From: Flavobacterium haoranii
GTDB taxonomy: Bacteria > Bacteroidota > Bacteroidia > Flavobacteriales > Flavobacteriaceae
Direction: 5' to 3'
Length of the DNA stretch: 64,000 nucleotides
Assembly: GCF_009363055.1 (NCBI RefSeq)
Contig: NZ_CP045292.1
Location: 1,302,001-1,366,000 of the forward strand
Shown: positions 35,916 to 45,502 of the stretch, one piece after another
How positions within the stretch are numbered: the stretch's first letter is position 1
Layout of the letters: every line of letters begins with the position of its first letter
The notes under the pieces: model-generated
Databases searched by the model: none
Told to the model about the DNA's origin: nothing
Seen by the model: the letters and a program-made list of their open reading frames with translations, nothing else
Program-made: the position numbers and the translations under genes

Positions 35916-36804
35916 AATCAGGATATAAAATTTTACGCGATTCCCCACTAAAACATTCATAAAGCGAATTAGTAGTTCTACTCATAGCCACTAGCAAAGG
36001 GCTACGTTTACCATCAAGCACCACATCTGTGGCAATAATTCCTAACAAATCTTTTTTTATTTCGGTAGTTAATTCCTCTACTGAAACATGCTTAACCAAT
36101 AAATCAAGTACTAAAGCATCTACAAATGGACGATAAGGTTCCATTATATCATCGGCTAAACAATAAGCATTATATTTATTTCGATGAAAAATGCCGAAAG
36201 TTGGGTGCATACCCGAACCTATTAAAGCTCGAGCAGTAACTCCTCTTAAAATAGCATAGCCATAATTCAATAAATTATTAGGAGGAATACCGTTTTGATG
36301 CCGATTAAATCCTTCCATCGGGAACAATTGTTGCCAATAATAGGCAGCTGCACGAGCTTCGTGGTTTTGGGTATCGCCCGATGTAACACTCTTTGCCCAA
36401 TGTTTCATGTTTTGAGTGGGGACTCCCCTAGTTTGCAACACACTCGCCTGATTCAATATTTTAGCTGTAACAGTTTGTTGCCACAAATTCTTTTTTAACG
36501 GTAACGACGCATGTATTTGAGTGCGAAACCGTTCCGATTGTTCACTATGACCATTTAATGGCATTAATAAACCAATGGGCATATGTTGCTGATTACAGTT
36601 AATAACAGCAACATTATTTGTAATTAACTTTTCTAACAACCCATTTGTAACCGTAATTTGTTGGTTTTCCATTACAATAACCCCTATATCTTCAATAGGA
36701 ACGGTTTTAGCAGCTTGTTCCTCATCGGGATAGTTGACCACTAATTGTTCGTTTTTGGTACTCAAATAAGCAGGATTACCGAAAAAGAGGGTTCGTTTAA
36801 TCAT
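35908..36804 (-). CDS. cas1: CRISPR-associated endonuclease Cas1 (type II)
   Basis: A 298-residue integrase. The N-terminal beta domain starts IKRTLFFGNPAYLSTKNEQL. The catalytic helical domain carries Glu in TQNHEARAAAYYWQ, His in GSGMHPTFGIFHRNK, and the acidic residues in ADDIMEPYRPFVDALVLDL. It integrates prespacers into the array together with Cas2. It starts 4 bases after the reconstructed cas9 stop and overlaps cas2 by 8 bases, so the three genes form one minus-strand operon. Confidence 0.97.
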   Translation of the reverse strand: MIKRTLFFGNPAYLSTKNEQLVVNYPDEEQAAKTVPIEDIGVIVMENQQITVTNGLLEKLITNNVAVINCNQQHMPIGLLMPLNGHSEQSERFRTQIHASLPLKKNLWQQTVTAKILNQASVLQTRGVPTQNMKHWAKSVTSGDTQNHEARAAAYYWQQLFPMEGFNRHQNGIPPNNLLNYGYAILRGVTARALIGSGMHPTFGIFHRNKYNAYCLADDIMEPYRPFVDALVLDLLVKHVSVEELTTEIKKDLLGIIATDVVLDGKRSPLLVAMSRTTNSLYECFSGESRKILYPDYV

Positions 36805-36808
36805 AAAT

Positions 36809-39800
36809 TTAAGCTTTTGAAATGTTTCCTAATCTATCGACATTAAGTTTCATTAAAGTTTCTTTTTCATTTGTAAATTCTATTTTGTTAAGTTGGCTAT
36901 ATTCTATTTTGTTAACAATAACAGAAGCTACATTTATTGGGATAACATAAAGACGATTTCCTGTAAAACTAACGACTTTATATATCCTGTCTAATTCTTC
37001 TTTATTACCGTTTATAGAATCAATGTTGTCATATTCTTTAGAAGTATAAACTAAATCATTTGGAGACAAACTAAATTCTAATTTATTCCCTTTTTCATTA
37101 GTTTCAGGAACTGAAAGTAGCCCTTGCTTTTGCCTCTCAATAACTTCATTTAAAGGAATTGTAGCATAATTTCTTTTCCCATTGCGGTCTTCATAAACAG
37201 CAAAAAACAAATTGGTTCCTTTAGCTGTTTCTACATATTTATCTTTTTATTTCCTGTTTGACCTAAAGGAAACTTACTTCCCATTTCAAAAATTCTGACT
37301 TTATAAATAGGTTGATGTGGTTTACCATCATTATATTTTTCGATGTTTTTGTTCATGTCTTCAATTCCTTCGGGCGAAAAAGCTAACTCTGAATTTCCGT
37401 CTTTACTCAACAAGTAATTTTGAAGAATTTTCTGTATTCCTGTATCCGTTATAGATTCTATGTTTTTTAGATTGAATGAGGTATCAATACTTTTCCTTGT
37501 TGCTGTAAGTATTTTTCCCTTCGGAATTTTAATTCTTGGTAAATCAACTTTCCCTGAAACAGTATCCTTATGCATTGGCTTTCGTATAGCCCAATTCAAT
37601 CCTTTTTGTTCTACCAATTCCTTTTTCAACTCTCCATTTTTCTCAACCCATTTTTCATATTTATTAGTTGCTTTATTAATTACACGAAGATTTTGTTTAA
37701 AACTCACTACAATTGTTTCTAATGAGTTTCTTGTGTCTTCTGTAAATGTATTCCAAGGCTTTTTGAACTCCGTAAACTTATCTCGTTCTTTACCGTTTTT
37801 ATCATTCCATTTTCTAGTATGACGTAATTTAAGTTGTAAATCATATCGCTTTATTTCTGATTTAGCTGATTGATTATTTAATAAATTAACATGATCTCTC
37901 GTTGCACAAGCAATTATTAAAGCATCTAAAGCGTGATGACGATGGTCAATTCTCTTCTTTTGGAAGCCTTTACTTTGTTCAAAAGGGACAATTGGTAAAT
38001 ATTTTTGATGTTTTTCGTTATATGTAGTATATAAATTACTATTCGTAATTTGATTCATTCGTTCAAATCGAGGTAATATTAAGTCATTCCAAACATCGTT
38101 TAACCCCCAATCTTGTTTTAATTCAGAAGTTATTTTACCATTCAACGGAATTACATTTTTAGAATTTACTCCGTCATCATCTTTTTCGTTTCTAACAATG
38201 TTTGACAAAACATTAGAAATAAACTTACTGATGTATCTCGTGTCGTTCAATTGACGTTCAATCATTTTTTCAGGAATTTCTTCCAATAAAAGTTTGTTTC
38301 GCTTATTTCTGTTTTTTGAATAATTCTCTTTGATGAAATCTCTATATTGGTCTTCTGTGAAAATTTGAACTTCTTTTCCAAGTTCTACAGGAACTTTTTG
38401 TCCGTAATGATTTTTAATGAATTCCAAACCGAGCTGATTGTCTTTTAATTTATTAACAGCCGATTCACAAATTACTTTATTACTGAAACTATCATCAAAA
38501 AATCGACTTTGAGGAATAATGTGTTCTATTTCGTATTCGTGTGTAAATAGTTTATTTAATGGAATTATTTGTCCTGTATAAGGCGAACGGTATTTCTGTT
38601 CTAACCATAATTTGTAGCGTTGTAATTCCAATTTTGTTGGCTCTGCCTTTTTACTGATTTTTAATATTTCTTCTTCAACTTCCACATTCGAATTTAAAAC
38701 TCCATCTTCGTAGATTTTTAAAATTTCCTGTTGCATTGGAGAGTACGGGCGAACATTTTCAACTTCTGAATCGTTCATCATTTCTATTAGCAGGGCTTTG
38801 ATTCTGAGGTTTGTGTTTTCGTTTTCGGTAACAATATTTGTTAATCGTTTGCGTTCATCGGCTGTATTTTTCATTTCTCGAGCCAATTCAATATGGATTT
38901 CGTCAAAGAAATCTTTTTCACCATTGCCATATTGTTTCCAAATATCCTTAACAACACGAAGTGTCTCCGTTACAATTTGTTCTACAATCGGATTTCTTAA
39001 AGAATGTTGTTTAAAATCATTCAAATATTTTTCCAAATCATTTACCGAATTCCACTTTCCTGCAATATCTGCTTCTGAATGTCTATCATAAACGACATAC
39101 TGAGCTAACCAAAGAGGTAATCCTTGAAAATCTGTTTCTTTTTCTAACTTGTTCTTTTCTGCTTTTTCGCGAACAATTATCTTGATTTGTTCATCAAATT
39201 CTCCTGTTAAAAGTTTTTCAATTCGTGATTTTGTTTTTTCATCAATAATGTTCCAATTCCAATATTTTCCAATTCTTAATAACGGAAGTAGTTTTTTAAT
39301 TGCTTTCTCTGAAAATGTACCATATTCACTTTTAAAAGGAGGGAATTTTTTGAAATTTTCCACAAAAGACGAGATGTCTAAATGATGTTTTTCTGCGAAT
39401 GATTCTATTGCTTTTTCATATTCTTTTTTATCTGTTACAGAATAAATAAGATGCCATAACTGTTGTTCAATTTCTCTAGTCAAAAAATTAGATGGGATAT
39501 TACTTATTTTATTTAATCTCCTATTGATTTCATATCCCGTCTCATTCATCGGGAATTTCTTTGATTCATCTTTATCAGAATCATAAACATAGTTCCAACG
39601 ATATTTAGAGATTTCTTCATTTTGTGCCTTTCCTTTCAAATTTTTGAAAAAATATTTCAAAATATCCTTATGGTCAACTTCCTTTTGACTCATTAAAAAA
39701 TCAAAGAGATTTTCTAGATCTACTTGAGTTTTTATAAATTCGGATGTTATATCAGTGTCATCTTCTTTTTTGTAGATTTTCAGATTGTACAACCATTGCC

Positions 39801-41127
39801 AAACTCTAAATTCTTGATAATACGGATTTGATTTCGGGATGGCTTTTAAATATTCTTTTTTTTCAATACCGTCAATTTTGTATTTTCTATATTCTAAACT
39901 ACAGTTTCCAATGGATGATTTTTGACTTCGTAAAGGTCTTTGATAGAAAATAATATCCTCCAAAAATAAATGAAGAAAATCCTTTTTACTTAAAGTTAGT
40001 TGGTGAGCTTCGTTATTTCTGTATAATTCTCTGATACAATCATTATATAAATCATCATTGAATAATTCAGGTTGTAATTCTATTTGCTTTTGTAAAATTG
40101 CTCTTATTTCCTCTTTGTAAAACTTACGTTCAATAGTACGAACTAATTTCCCTTTGATTTTTTGAGTTGGATTTTGAAGTAATGAATCGTAAATATATGT
40201 TCCAACTGTTTTATACGATTGTTCAATTTCTTGTTCAGTCTTTTTCTTTACTAATCCCCAATCGTTTTCACTCGGTGCTCTAAAGCTACGTTTTTCATTA
40301 CCTTCTTTGTCTGTTTTTACTGAGCCATCATCATTCAAATCAGTTGTTACAATAAAATCTCTTGTTTTATTTTTCCAATCATCTAAAGATACTTTACTCG
40401 AACGCCTGTATACCCATCCATTTTCTAATACTAGAGAATACCACGTTTCTCCTTTATTGTTAGGCTTTTCATCAGGAATTACATCTGTAATTTTTAATGA
40501 ATAAAACTCTACTAATTTATTTGGATTTTCTTCCTCTTCTTCTCCTCTTAGTTGATAATAACCTCTTTTTTGATTGAAGTTTAACAGTATCCAAGCAAGT
40601 TCTTGTCTATCTATTTTTTGAGTTAATGCTTTTTTGCGTAAATAATAAATTGTCCAATCATGAGGAACTAATTTATCTTTTCCATTTTCTTCTAAATATA
40701 ACTGAGGTTGATATTTCTTGAAATCCTCCAACATTTCTTCAAAAGATTTCTTGAAAATAAATTGCTTGTTGTCATAGACTAATTTTGGTTCTAGTTCCGC
40801 CTTGAATTGTCCAAATCTTTTCTCAAAATCAATTTGATTTGCATAATGTTTTGGTAAAAAATTTAACACATTTAATATTCTATGCAATCTTTCTCTACGA
40901 AGTAAATGTCTTTCTCTTAATCTACGAACACCTCTGTATCCTGTCCTTTCTGAAGTTTGTGTTTTTGATGGTTTCCCTGCACCAAAATTATCTAAAACAT
41001 CTTGTGTCATGGGAATTATTCTACTTCCCATCCCAAGAATTTTTCCTTGTTTATTTTTAAAATCTTGTTCTATCAACGCCCACCCAATAGAGTTAGTTCC
41101 TAAATCCAATCCTAATATTTTTTTCAT
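36809..41127 (-). CDS. cas9: CRISPR-associated endonuclease Cas9 (type II-C), frame broken by one base
   Basis: The main frame (1298 residues from 41127) starts MKKILGLDLGTNSIGWALIE, with the RuvC-I Asp8. It has the Arg-rich bridge helix RRLRERHLLRRERLHRI, the HNH site HEYEIEHIIPQSRFFDD near residue 866, and RuvC-III with HRHHALDALIIACATRD near residue 1062. It ends at 37231 after QTGNKKINM. One extra A at 37244-37248 restores NKKDKYVETAKGTNLFFAVY and adds the C-terminal PAM-interacting part (NYATIPLNEVIERQKQGL, LEFSLSPNDLVY) to a stop at 36809. The joined protein is about 1439 residues, normal for Bacteroidota II-C Cas9. As written, the protein would lack the last 140 residues or so. Confidence 0.95.
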
Positions 41128-41228
41128 AATATGTAAAAGTTATTTCTTTAGAGGTCACATTATCGCGTTTTATTTATACATGTTTGTCTACGCAAACTTT
41201 TAATTAGTAACGATTTTATAATTCACCT

Positions 41229-41299
41229 CAATAAGTTTAATTAAGTTGTTTATCAAAAATAATAAAAAAATATTTTTTTTATAAGGTTTTAAACTTATT
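41229..41299. promoter_or_regulatory. Divergent cas9/tracrRNA promoter region with inverted repeat
   Basis: AATAAGTTTAA (from about 41230) is repeated inverted as TTAAACTTATT about 50 bases downstream. Between them CAAAAATA at 41254-41261 reads TATTTTTG on the minus strand, a possible -7 box for cas9 with a leader of about 120 bases. The inverted repeat could be an operator; nothing proves this. Confidence 0.35.
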
Positions 41300-41313
41300 A
41301 ATTAAAAATATAA

Positions 41314-41321
41314 TATATTTG
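41314..41321 (+). promoter_or_regulatory. Putative -7 box of the tracrRNA
   Basis: TATATTTG fits TAnnTTTG. A start 4-7 bases downstream coincides with the first base of the anti-repeat. Confidence 0.65.
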
Positions 41322-41324
41322 CTT

Positions 41325-41414
41325 TAGAATTTTTGAAAAGCAATTCACAATAAGGATTATTCCGTTGTGAAAACATTTGGGTTGCCTCTTGTCCATTAAT
41401 CAGGAGGCTTTTTT
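41325..41414 (+). ncRNA. tracrRNA of the type II-C system
   Basis: The anti-repeat at 41325-41350 (TAGAATTTTTGAAAAGC, then AATTCACAA) pairs with the first 26 or so bases of the CRISPR repeat, with one extra A as a bulge and one G-U pair. The nexus follows as AAGGATTATTCCGTTGTG, a short GGA/TCC stem, as in other Cas9 tracrRNAs. An 8-bp GC-rich terminator stem (GCCTCTTG at 41384-41391 with CAGGAGGC at 41401-41408) ends in six T. The RNA is about 90 nt, lies upstream of cas9 and is transcribed divergently from it. It binds crRNA, recruits RNase III for processing and is held by Cas9. Confidence 0.92.
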
Positions 41415-41560
41415 ATTGACCTAAATCTCTCAAAACTAGGAAATTCATTTTTTTTAATATTAAATAAGTATAAATACAAAAATCAATTAATCCATTAGGT
41501 AATGCAGCATGTGTGTAATACAATTACTGTTTTTGTCCTAACGGATTATCTCCAAAATAT

Positions 41561-41590
41561 AAAAACGCTGCTATTGCTAGCAACGTTTTT
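41561..41590 (-). terminator. Hairpin terminator of the following minus-strand gene
   Basis: AAAAACG and TGCTA pair with TAGCA and CGTTTTT around a 4-base loop, with a single internal mismatch. The minus-strand side ends in a T-rich run. Confidence 0.7.
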
Positions 41591-41618
41591 TAATTCTCAA
41601 TTGAACACTAATAAAAAA

Positions 41619-42368
41619 CTAACTTACCTTTAATAGGTGTAATACATTATAAGCTCCATTATTAAGTAAATACTGCATCCCATTTACCTCTTGAAAAAAT
41701 TCAATCAATAATAAATGAAGTTGTACTCCCGTAACGGCAGGAACTGCATTAGGGGTTAAAACAGGTGTAATAGTACCTTGTACTAATGGATAAACTTGTT
41801 CTACACTTTGAGTAAGTTCAAAAGCACCTGTTGCAAAATCTAAATTTAAAAACCCAGCTTGCAAACTAAAATGAGTAGCGCCTTCTGCAGCACGCAATTG
41901 CTCCATTGGATTGAAAGAGGCAAAACTAATACTTCCATCTGTTGTATTAACAGTAATAGCAGTATTCAATACACTTGCTAAAGAAGCTTTAATATTAAAA
42001 TCAAAACCTTCAAGCAAAAGTTGTCCCTCTAAAGTAGAAATACCTTCATTTACATTGCGTTGCCCTCTAACACTTGTACTATCTAATTTTTTAATTTCAG
42101 ATAAAACTTTAACAAGCCTACTCGTCAGTTTACTGTCTTTCGCTTTAAATACCATCGGCCCTAATGCCGTTCGAATTAATTTACCTGATGCTGCAATACT
42201 AGCAAACTCTGACAAGTTTTCTCTAGTCCTTACAAAGGCAGGATCATTCATAATTCTGTTTTTACTTACACCACCCTTGGTGCGTACAAAGTGCCCGTCT
42301 GCACTTTTGTAGAAGGTCAAGTTATCTAACGTACCTTCAATCTTTACTAGGCTGTTTACTTTTGCCAT
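41619..42368 (-). CDS. Conserved hypothetical protein of unknown function
   Basis: The ATG at 42368 (MAKVNSLVKIEGTLDNLTFY) is preferred over the longer frame to 42398. The 249-residue protein has no signal peptide or membrane segment. The first 100 residues are basic (YKSADGHFVRTKGGVSKNRI, IRTALGPMVFKAKDSKLTSR); the rest is beta-rich and ends LLNNGAYNVLHLLKVS. I recognise the type as a Flavobacterial conserved protein, but not its function. Its upstream region has repeated TTTGCCA words. It is transcribed towards the tracrRNA and separated from it by a terminator. Confidence 0.7.
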   Translation of the reverse strand: MAKVNSLVKIEGTLDNLTFYKSADGHFVRTKGGVSKNRIMNDPAFVRTRENLSEFASIAASGKLIRTALGPMVFKAKDSKLTSRLVKVLSEIKKLDSTSVRGQRNVNEGISTLEGQLLLEGFDFNIKASLASVLNTAITVNTTDGSISFASFNPMEQLRAAEGATHFSLQAGFLNLDFATGAFELTQSVEQVYPLVQGTITPVLTPNAVPAVTGVQLHLLLIEFFQEVNGMQYLLNNGAYNVLHLLKVS

Positions 42369-42797
42369 TTTAAAAATATTTATTGTTAATAATGACACAA
42401 AGTTAGAGGCGCTATAAAAATTGTATTTTCAAATTTGCCGATAACATCACAAATCGCATAAAATTGCTAAAAAAAGGTATATTTTGCCATTAGTAGCACT
42501 TTTTGCCATATTTGCCAAAAAACAAACCTAACAAACTACACTTCAGTTAATTAAAAAAATAATATTTACATACAAAACAGAAAAAACAAATCAATTAATA
42601 CAATTGTTTTAGGCATGGGCAATCCCATAGATACGCTATACATACCCTATACATACCCTATGGAATTCTTATATTTCATTAATAATTTCTTCAAACATTT
42701 TTAATAAAACTTTAAAACGAACTCTCCTTTTTCTTTGTAAATTTGCTTTCTGTAAAATTCAGAACTACCAATTACTGATTACTGACTATACTATATT
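42369..42797. other. Gap with repeated TTTGCCA and TATACATACC words
   Basis: About 430 bases without a gene. TTTGCC occurs at about 42434, 42483, 42504 and 42513, upstream of the minus-strand gene, possibly as operator sites. A two-copy tandem word, CTATACATACC, lies near 42636-42660. A TAAATTTG -7 box at 42738-42745 may drive truA. The last bases (CCAATTACTGATTACTGAC) belong to the dispersed near-repeat vocabulary. Confidence 0.5.
42738..42745 (+). promoter_or_regulatory. Putative -7 box of truA
   Basis: TAAATTTG fits TAnnTTTG and lies about 53 bases before the TTG start. Confidence 0.45.
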
Positions 42798-43535
42798 TTG
42801 AGGTATTTTATAAAATTTGCTTATAACGGAAAAAACTATTTTGGGTATCAAATTCAACCCAACGCTGCATCTGTACAAGAAACCTTAGAAAAAGCACTTT
42901 CTTTATTATTAAGACAACCTATTGCTATTGTTGGCGCAGGAAGAACTGATAGTGGTGTGCATGCTAAAGAAATGTATGCACATTTTGATATTGAGTCAGC
43001 AATTGATACGCCAACTTTAATCAAAAAATTAAATTCTTTTTTACCTAAAGATATTGTCGTTTATGATTTTATAAAAGTAGATGATGAAGCTCATGCCCGT
43101 TTTGATGCAACTAAAAGAACTTATGAATATCTTATCCATACGTTTAAAGATGTTTTTATAAATGAAGGTAGTTGGTACCAACATCAAGAACTGGATATTG
43201 AAAAAATGAATGCGGCTTGTAAAATTTTATTCGAATATTCAGATTTTGAATGTTTTTCAAAAGTACATACTGATGTTCATACTTTTAATTGTAAAATTTA
43301 TGAAGCCAATTGGCAACAAAATGGGAACCAATTAAAATTTACCATTTCGGCTGATCGATTTCTTCGCAATATGGTTCGAGCAATTGTAGGTACAATGATA
43401 AATATTGGTATGGGAAAAATATCTTTAGAAGATTTTAGAAAAATAATTGAAAGCAAAGACCGAAGCCAAGCCGGATTTTCAGTTCCAGCTCACGGTTTGT
43501 ATTTGGTAAAAGTAGAATATCCTTATATCAATTGA
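42798..43535 (+). CDS. truA: tRNA pseudouridine(38-40) synthase TruA
   Basis: A 245-residue pseudouridine synthase acting on positions 38-40 of the tRNA anticodon arm. It starts with TTG at 42798, giving MRYFIKFAYNGKNYFGYQIQ; no ATG lies near. The catalytic Asp51 is in GAGRTDSGVHA. Other family segments are ARFDATKRTYEYLIH and FLRNMVRAIVGTMINIG. Length is normal. The downstream gap is near-repeat text before an ABC exporter gene. Confidence 0.95.
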   Translation: MRYFIKFAYNGKNYFGYQIQPNAASVQETLEKALSLLLRQPIAIVGAGRTDSGVHAKEMYAHFDIESAIDTPTLIKKLNSFLPKDIVVYDFIKVDDEAHARFDATKRTYEYLIHTFKDVFINEGSWYQHQELDIEKMNAACKILFEYSDFECFSKVHTDVHTFNCKIYEANWQQNGNQLKFTISADRFLRNMVRAIVGTMINIGMGKISLEDFRKIIESKDRSQAGFSVPAHGLYLVKVEYPYIN

Positions 43536-43607
43536 TAATGAACAATTAACTATGGATAATCAATTAAAAAACTCGTAATTCGTAATTTTAAACTCGTAAT
43601 TGAATAA
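43536..43607 (+). repeat. Intergenic near-repeat string (CGTAATT words)
   Basis: The gap consists of close copies of AACTCGTAATTCGTAATT and GATAATGAACAATTAAC-type words. Similar CGTAATTGATAATTCG text follows the ABC gene at 45360-45387. Confidence 0.5.
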
Positions 43608-45359
43608 ATGAAAATACTTCGCTCAAAATCTTTAAATAAAGTAATGCAATATGCCAAACCTTATAGAAACAGGTTCAATTGGGTAATTGTATGGGCTATT
43701 TTATTATCAATTTTTGCAGCAACAAGACCTTACGTTTTCAAAAAAATAATAGATGAATATTTATTAAATATTGACGACAAAAGTGGCTTTATGCTATTTG
43801 TTGGTATTATGGCTTTTACATTAATTGCAGAAGTAATTACTCAGTTTTACTTCACTTATTGGGCAAATTGGCTTGGCCAAGATATTGTAAAAGATATTCG
43901 CGATAAGCTTTTTGTACACATTACAAGCTTTAAAATGAAATATTTCGATAAAGAATCTGTAGGTAAATTGGTTACCAGAACAGTTTCTGATATCGAATCG
44001 ATTGCTAGTATTTTCAGTCAAGGACTTTTTATGATTGTCAGTGACGTTTTAAAAATGCTTATCATTTTAGTTTTCATGTTCAGCAATAACTGGAAAATTT
44101 CATTTATTGTTGTTGCCATCATGCCTGTTATTTTATATGCTACCAATATTTTTCAAAAGAAAATGAAAGTAGCTTTTAACGAAGTGCGAAATGAAGTAGC
44201 CAACTTAAATACTTTTGTACAAGAACGACTTACTGGAATGAAGATTGTACAATTATTTAATCGTGAAAAAATTGAAGCTAAAAAGTTTGAAGAAATCAAT
44301 CAGCGTCATAATAAAGCTTGGTTAAAAAACATTTTATACAACTCTATCTTCTTCCCTATTGCCGATATTATTTCGAACATAACTTTAGGTTTAGTAGTTT
44401 ACTTTGGTGCTTTGTTTATTATAAAAGGAGATTTTTCAACTACGATTGGAGATTTAATCTCGTTCAATATGTATATACCAATGTTATACAACCCGTTACG
44501 CCAAATTGCTGATAAATTTAATGTGATGCAAATGGGAATTGTAGCTGCTGAACGTGTTTTTGAAATTTTAGAAACTGAAAGTCAAATTCAAGATAAAGGT
44601 ACAATTGAAGCCACACATTTTAATGGCAATATTTCGCTTCAAAATGTTCGTTTTAGTTATGTAGAAGGTGAAGAAGTTTTAAAAGGAATTAACTTAGATG
44701 TGAAAGCCGGACAAACCATCGCAATTGTAGGAAGTACGGGTGCTGGAAAATCGACTATTATAAATTTACTGAATCGTTTTTACGAAATTGATTCGGGGGA
44801 AATTACAATTGAAGGTGTTAAAATTCAAGATTATACACTTTCTAGTTTACGCAAACAAATAGCCGTAGTATTACAAGATGTTTTCTTGTTTGCCGATACT
44901 ATTTACAATAATATTACGCTTTACAATCCTGAAATTACTCAGGAACAGGTTGAAAATGCCGCTAAGAAAATTGGCATTCATAACTTCATTATGAGTTTGC
45001 CAAATGGTTATCAATACAATGTAAAAGAGCGCGGCGTAATGCTTTCATCTGGCCAAAGACAATTAATTGCTTTTTTGAGAGCTTATGTTAGCAATCCTAG
45101 TATTTTAATTTTAGACGAAGCCACTTCTTCAGTAGATACTCATGCAGAAGAAATGATTCAAAGTGCTACCGAAAAAATAACTAAAGACAGAACATCAATT
45201 GTTATTGCACATCGTTTGGCAACTATTATTAATGCCGATACTATTTTAGTAATGGATAAAGGTCAAATAGTTGAAAAAGGTTCTCACAACGAATTAGTTC
45301 AAAAAGAAAATGGTTATTATCGAAAATTATACGATTCACAGTTTTCAGTTAGCGCGTAG
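43608..45359 (+). CDS. ABC exporter, MsbA-like (fused permease and ATPase)
   Basis: A 583-residue half-transporter. Residues about 15-310 hold six transmembrane segments of the ABC exporter type I fold. The ATPase domain has the Walker A motif IVGSTGAGKSTIINLLNRFY, the Q-loop in VVLQDVFLFADTI, the signature LSSGQRQLIAFLRA, the Walker B motif SILILDEATSSVD and the H-loop IVIAHRLATI. It forms a homodimer or a heterodimer with a partner not seen here, in the inner membrane. MsbA-like lipid export or drug efflux are both possible; the substrate is not readable. Confidence 0.9.
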   Translation: MKILRSKSLNKVMQYAKPYRNRFNWVIVWAILLSIFAATRPYVFKKIIDEYLLNIDDKSGFMLFVGIMAFTLIAEVITQFYFTYWANWLGQDIVKDIRDKLFVHITSFKMKYFDKESVGKLVTRTVSDIESIASIFSQGLFMIVSDVLKMLIILVFMFSNNWKISFIVVAIMPVILYATNIFQKKMKVAFNEVRNEVANLNTFVQERLTGMKIVQLFNREKIEAKKFEEINQRHNKAWLKNILYNSIFFPIADIISNITLGLVVYFGALFIIKGDFSTTIGDLISFNMYIPMLYNPLRQIADKFNVMQMGIVAAERVFEILETESQIQDKGTIEATHFNGNISLQNVRFSYVEGEEVLKGINLDVKAGQTIAIVGSTGAGKSTIINLLNRFYEIDSGEITIEGVKIQDYTLSSLRKQIAVVLQDVFLFADTIYNNITLYNPEITQEQVENAAKKIGIHNFIMSLPNGYQYNVKERGVMLSSGQRQLIAFLRAYVSNPSILILDEATSSVDTHAEEMIQSATEKITKDRTSIVIAHRLATIINADTILVMDKGQIVEKGSHNELVQKENGYYRKLYDSQFSVSA

Positions 45360-45400
45360 TTAATTCGTAATTGATAATTCGTAATTGATTTAAAATAATT
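45357..45400 (+). repeat. Intergenic near-repeat string after the ABC gene
   Basis: TAATTCGTAATTGATAATTC is followed by another GTAATTGATTT copy. It repeats the words of the gap before the ABC gene. Confidence 0.45.
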
Positions 45401-45502
45401 CCTTAAATTCGCAAACACAAATAAACAAACCGAATAAATAATTAAAAATGAAATGAGCTTTGCGAATTCCATTTTTTACCTTAAAAAAATAAAATTTAAA
45501 AA

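Noticed and set aside
36809..37210. A separate 133-residue gene between cas9 and cas1, which could be taken for a new cas gene.
   Set aside because: Its sequence (NYATIPLNEVIERQKQGL, SLSPNDLVY) is the normal Cas9 C-terminus, and one extra A joins it to the cas9 frame.
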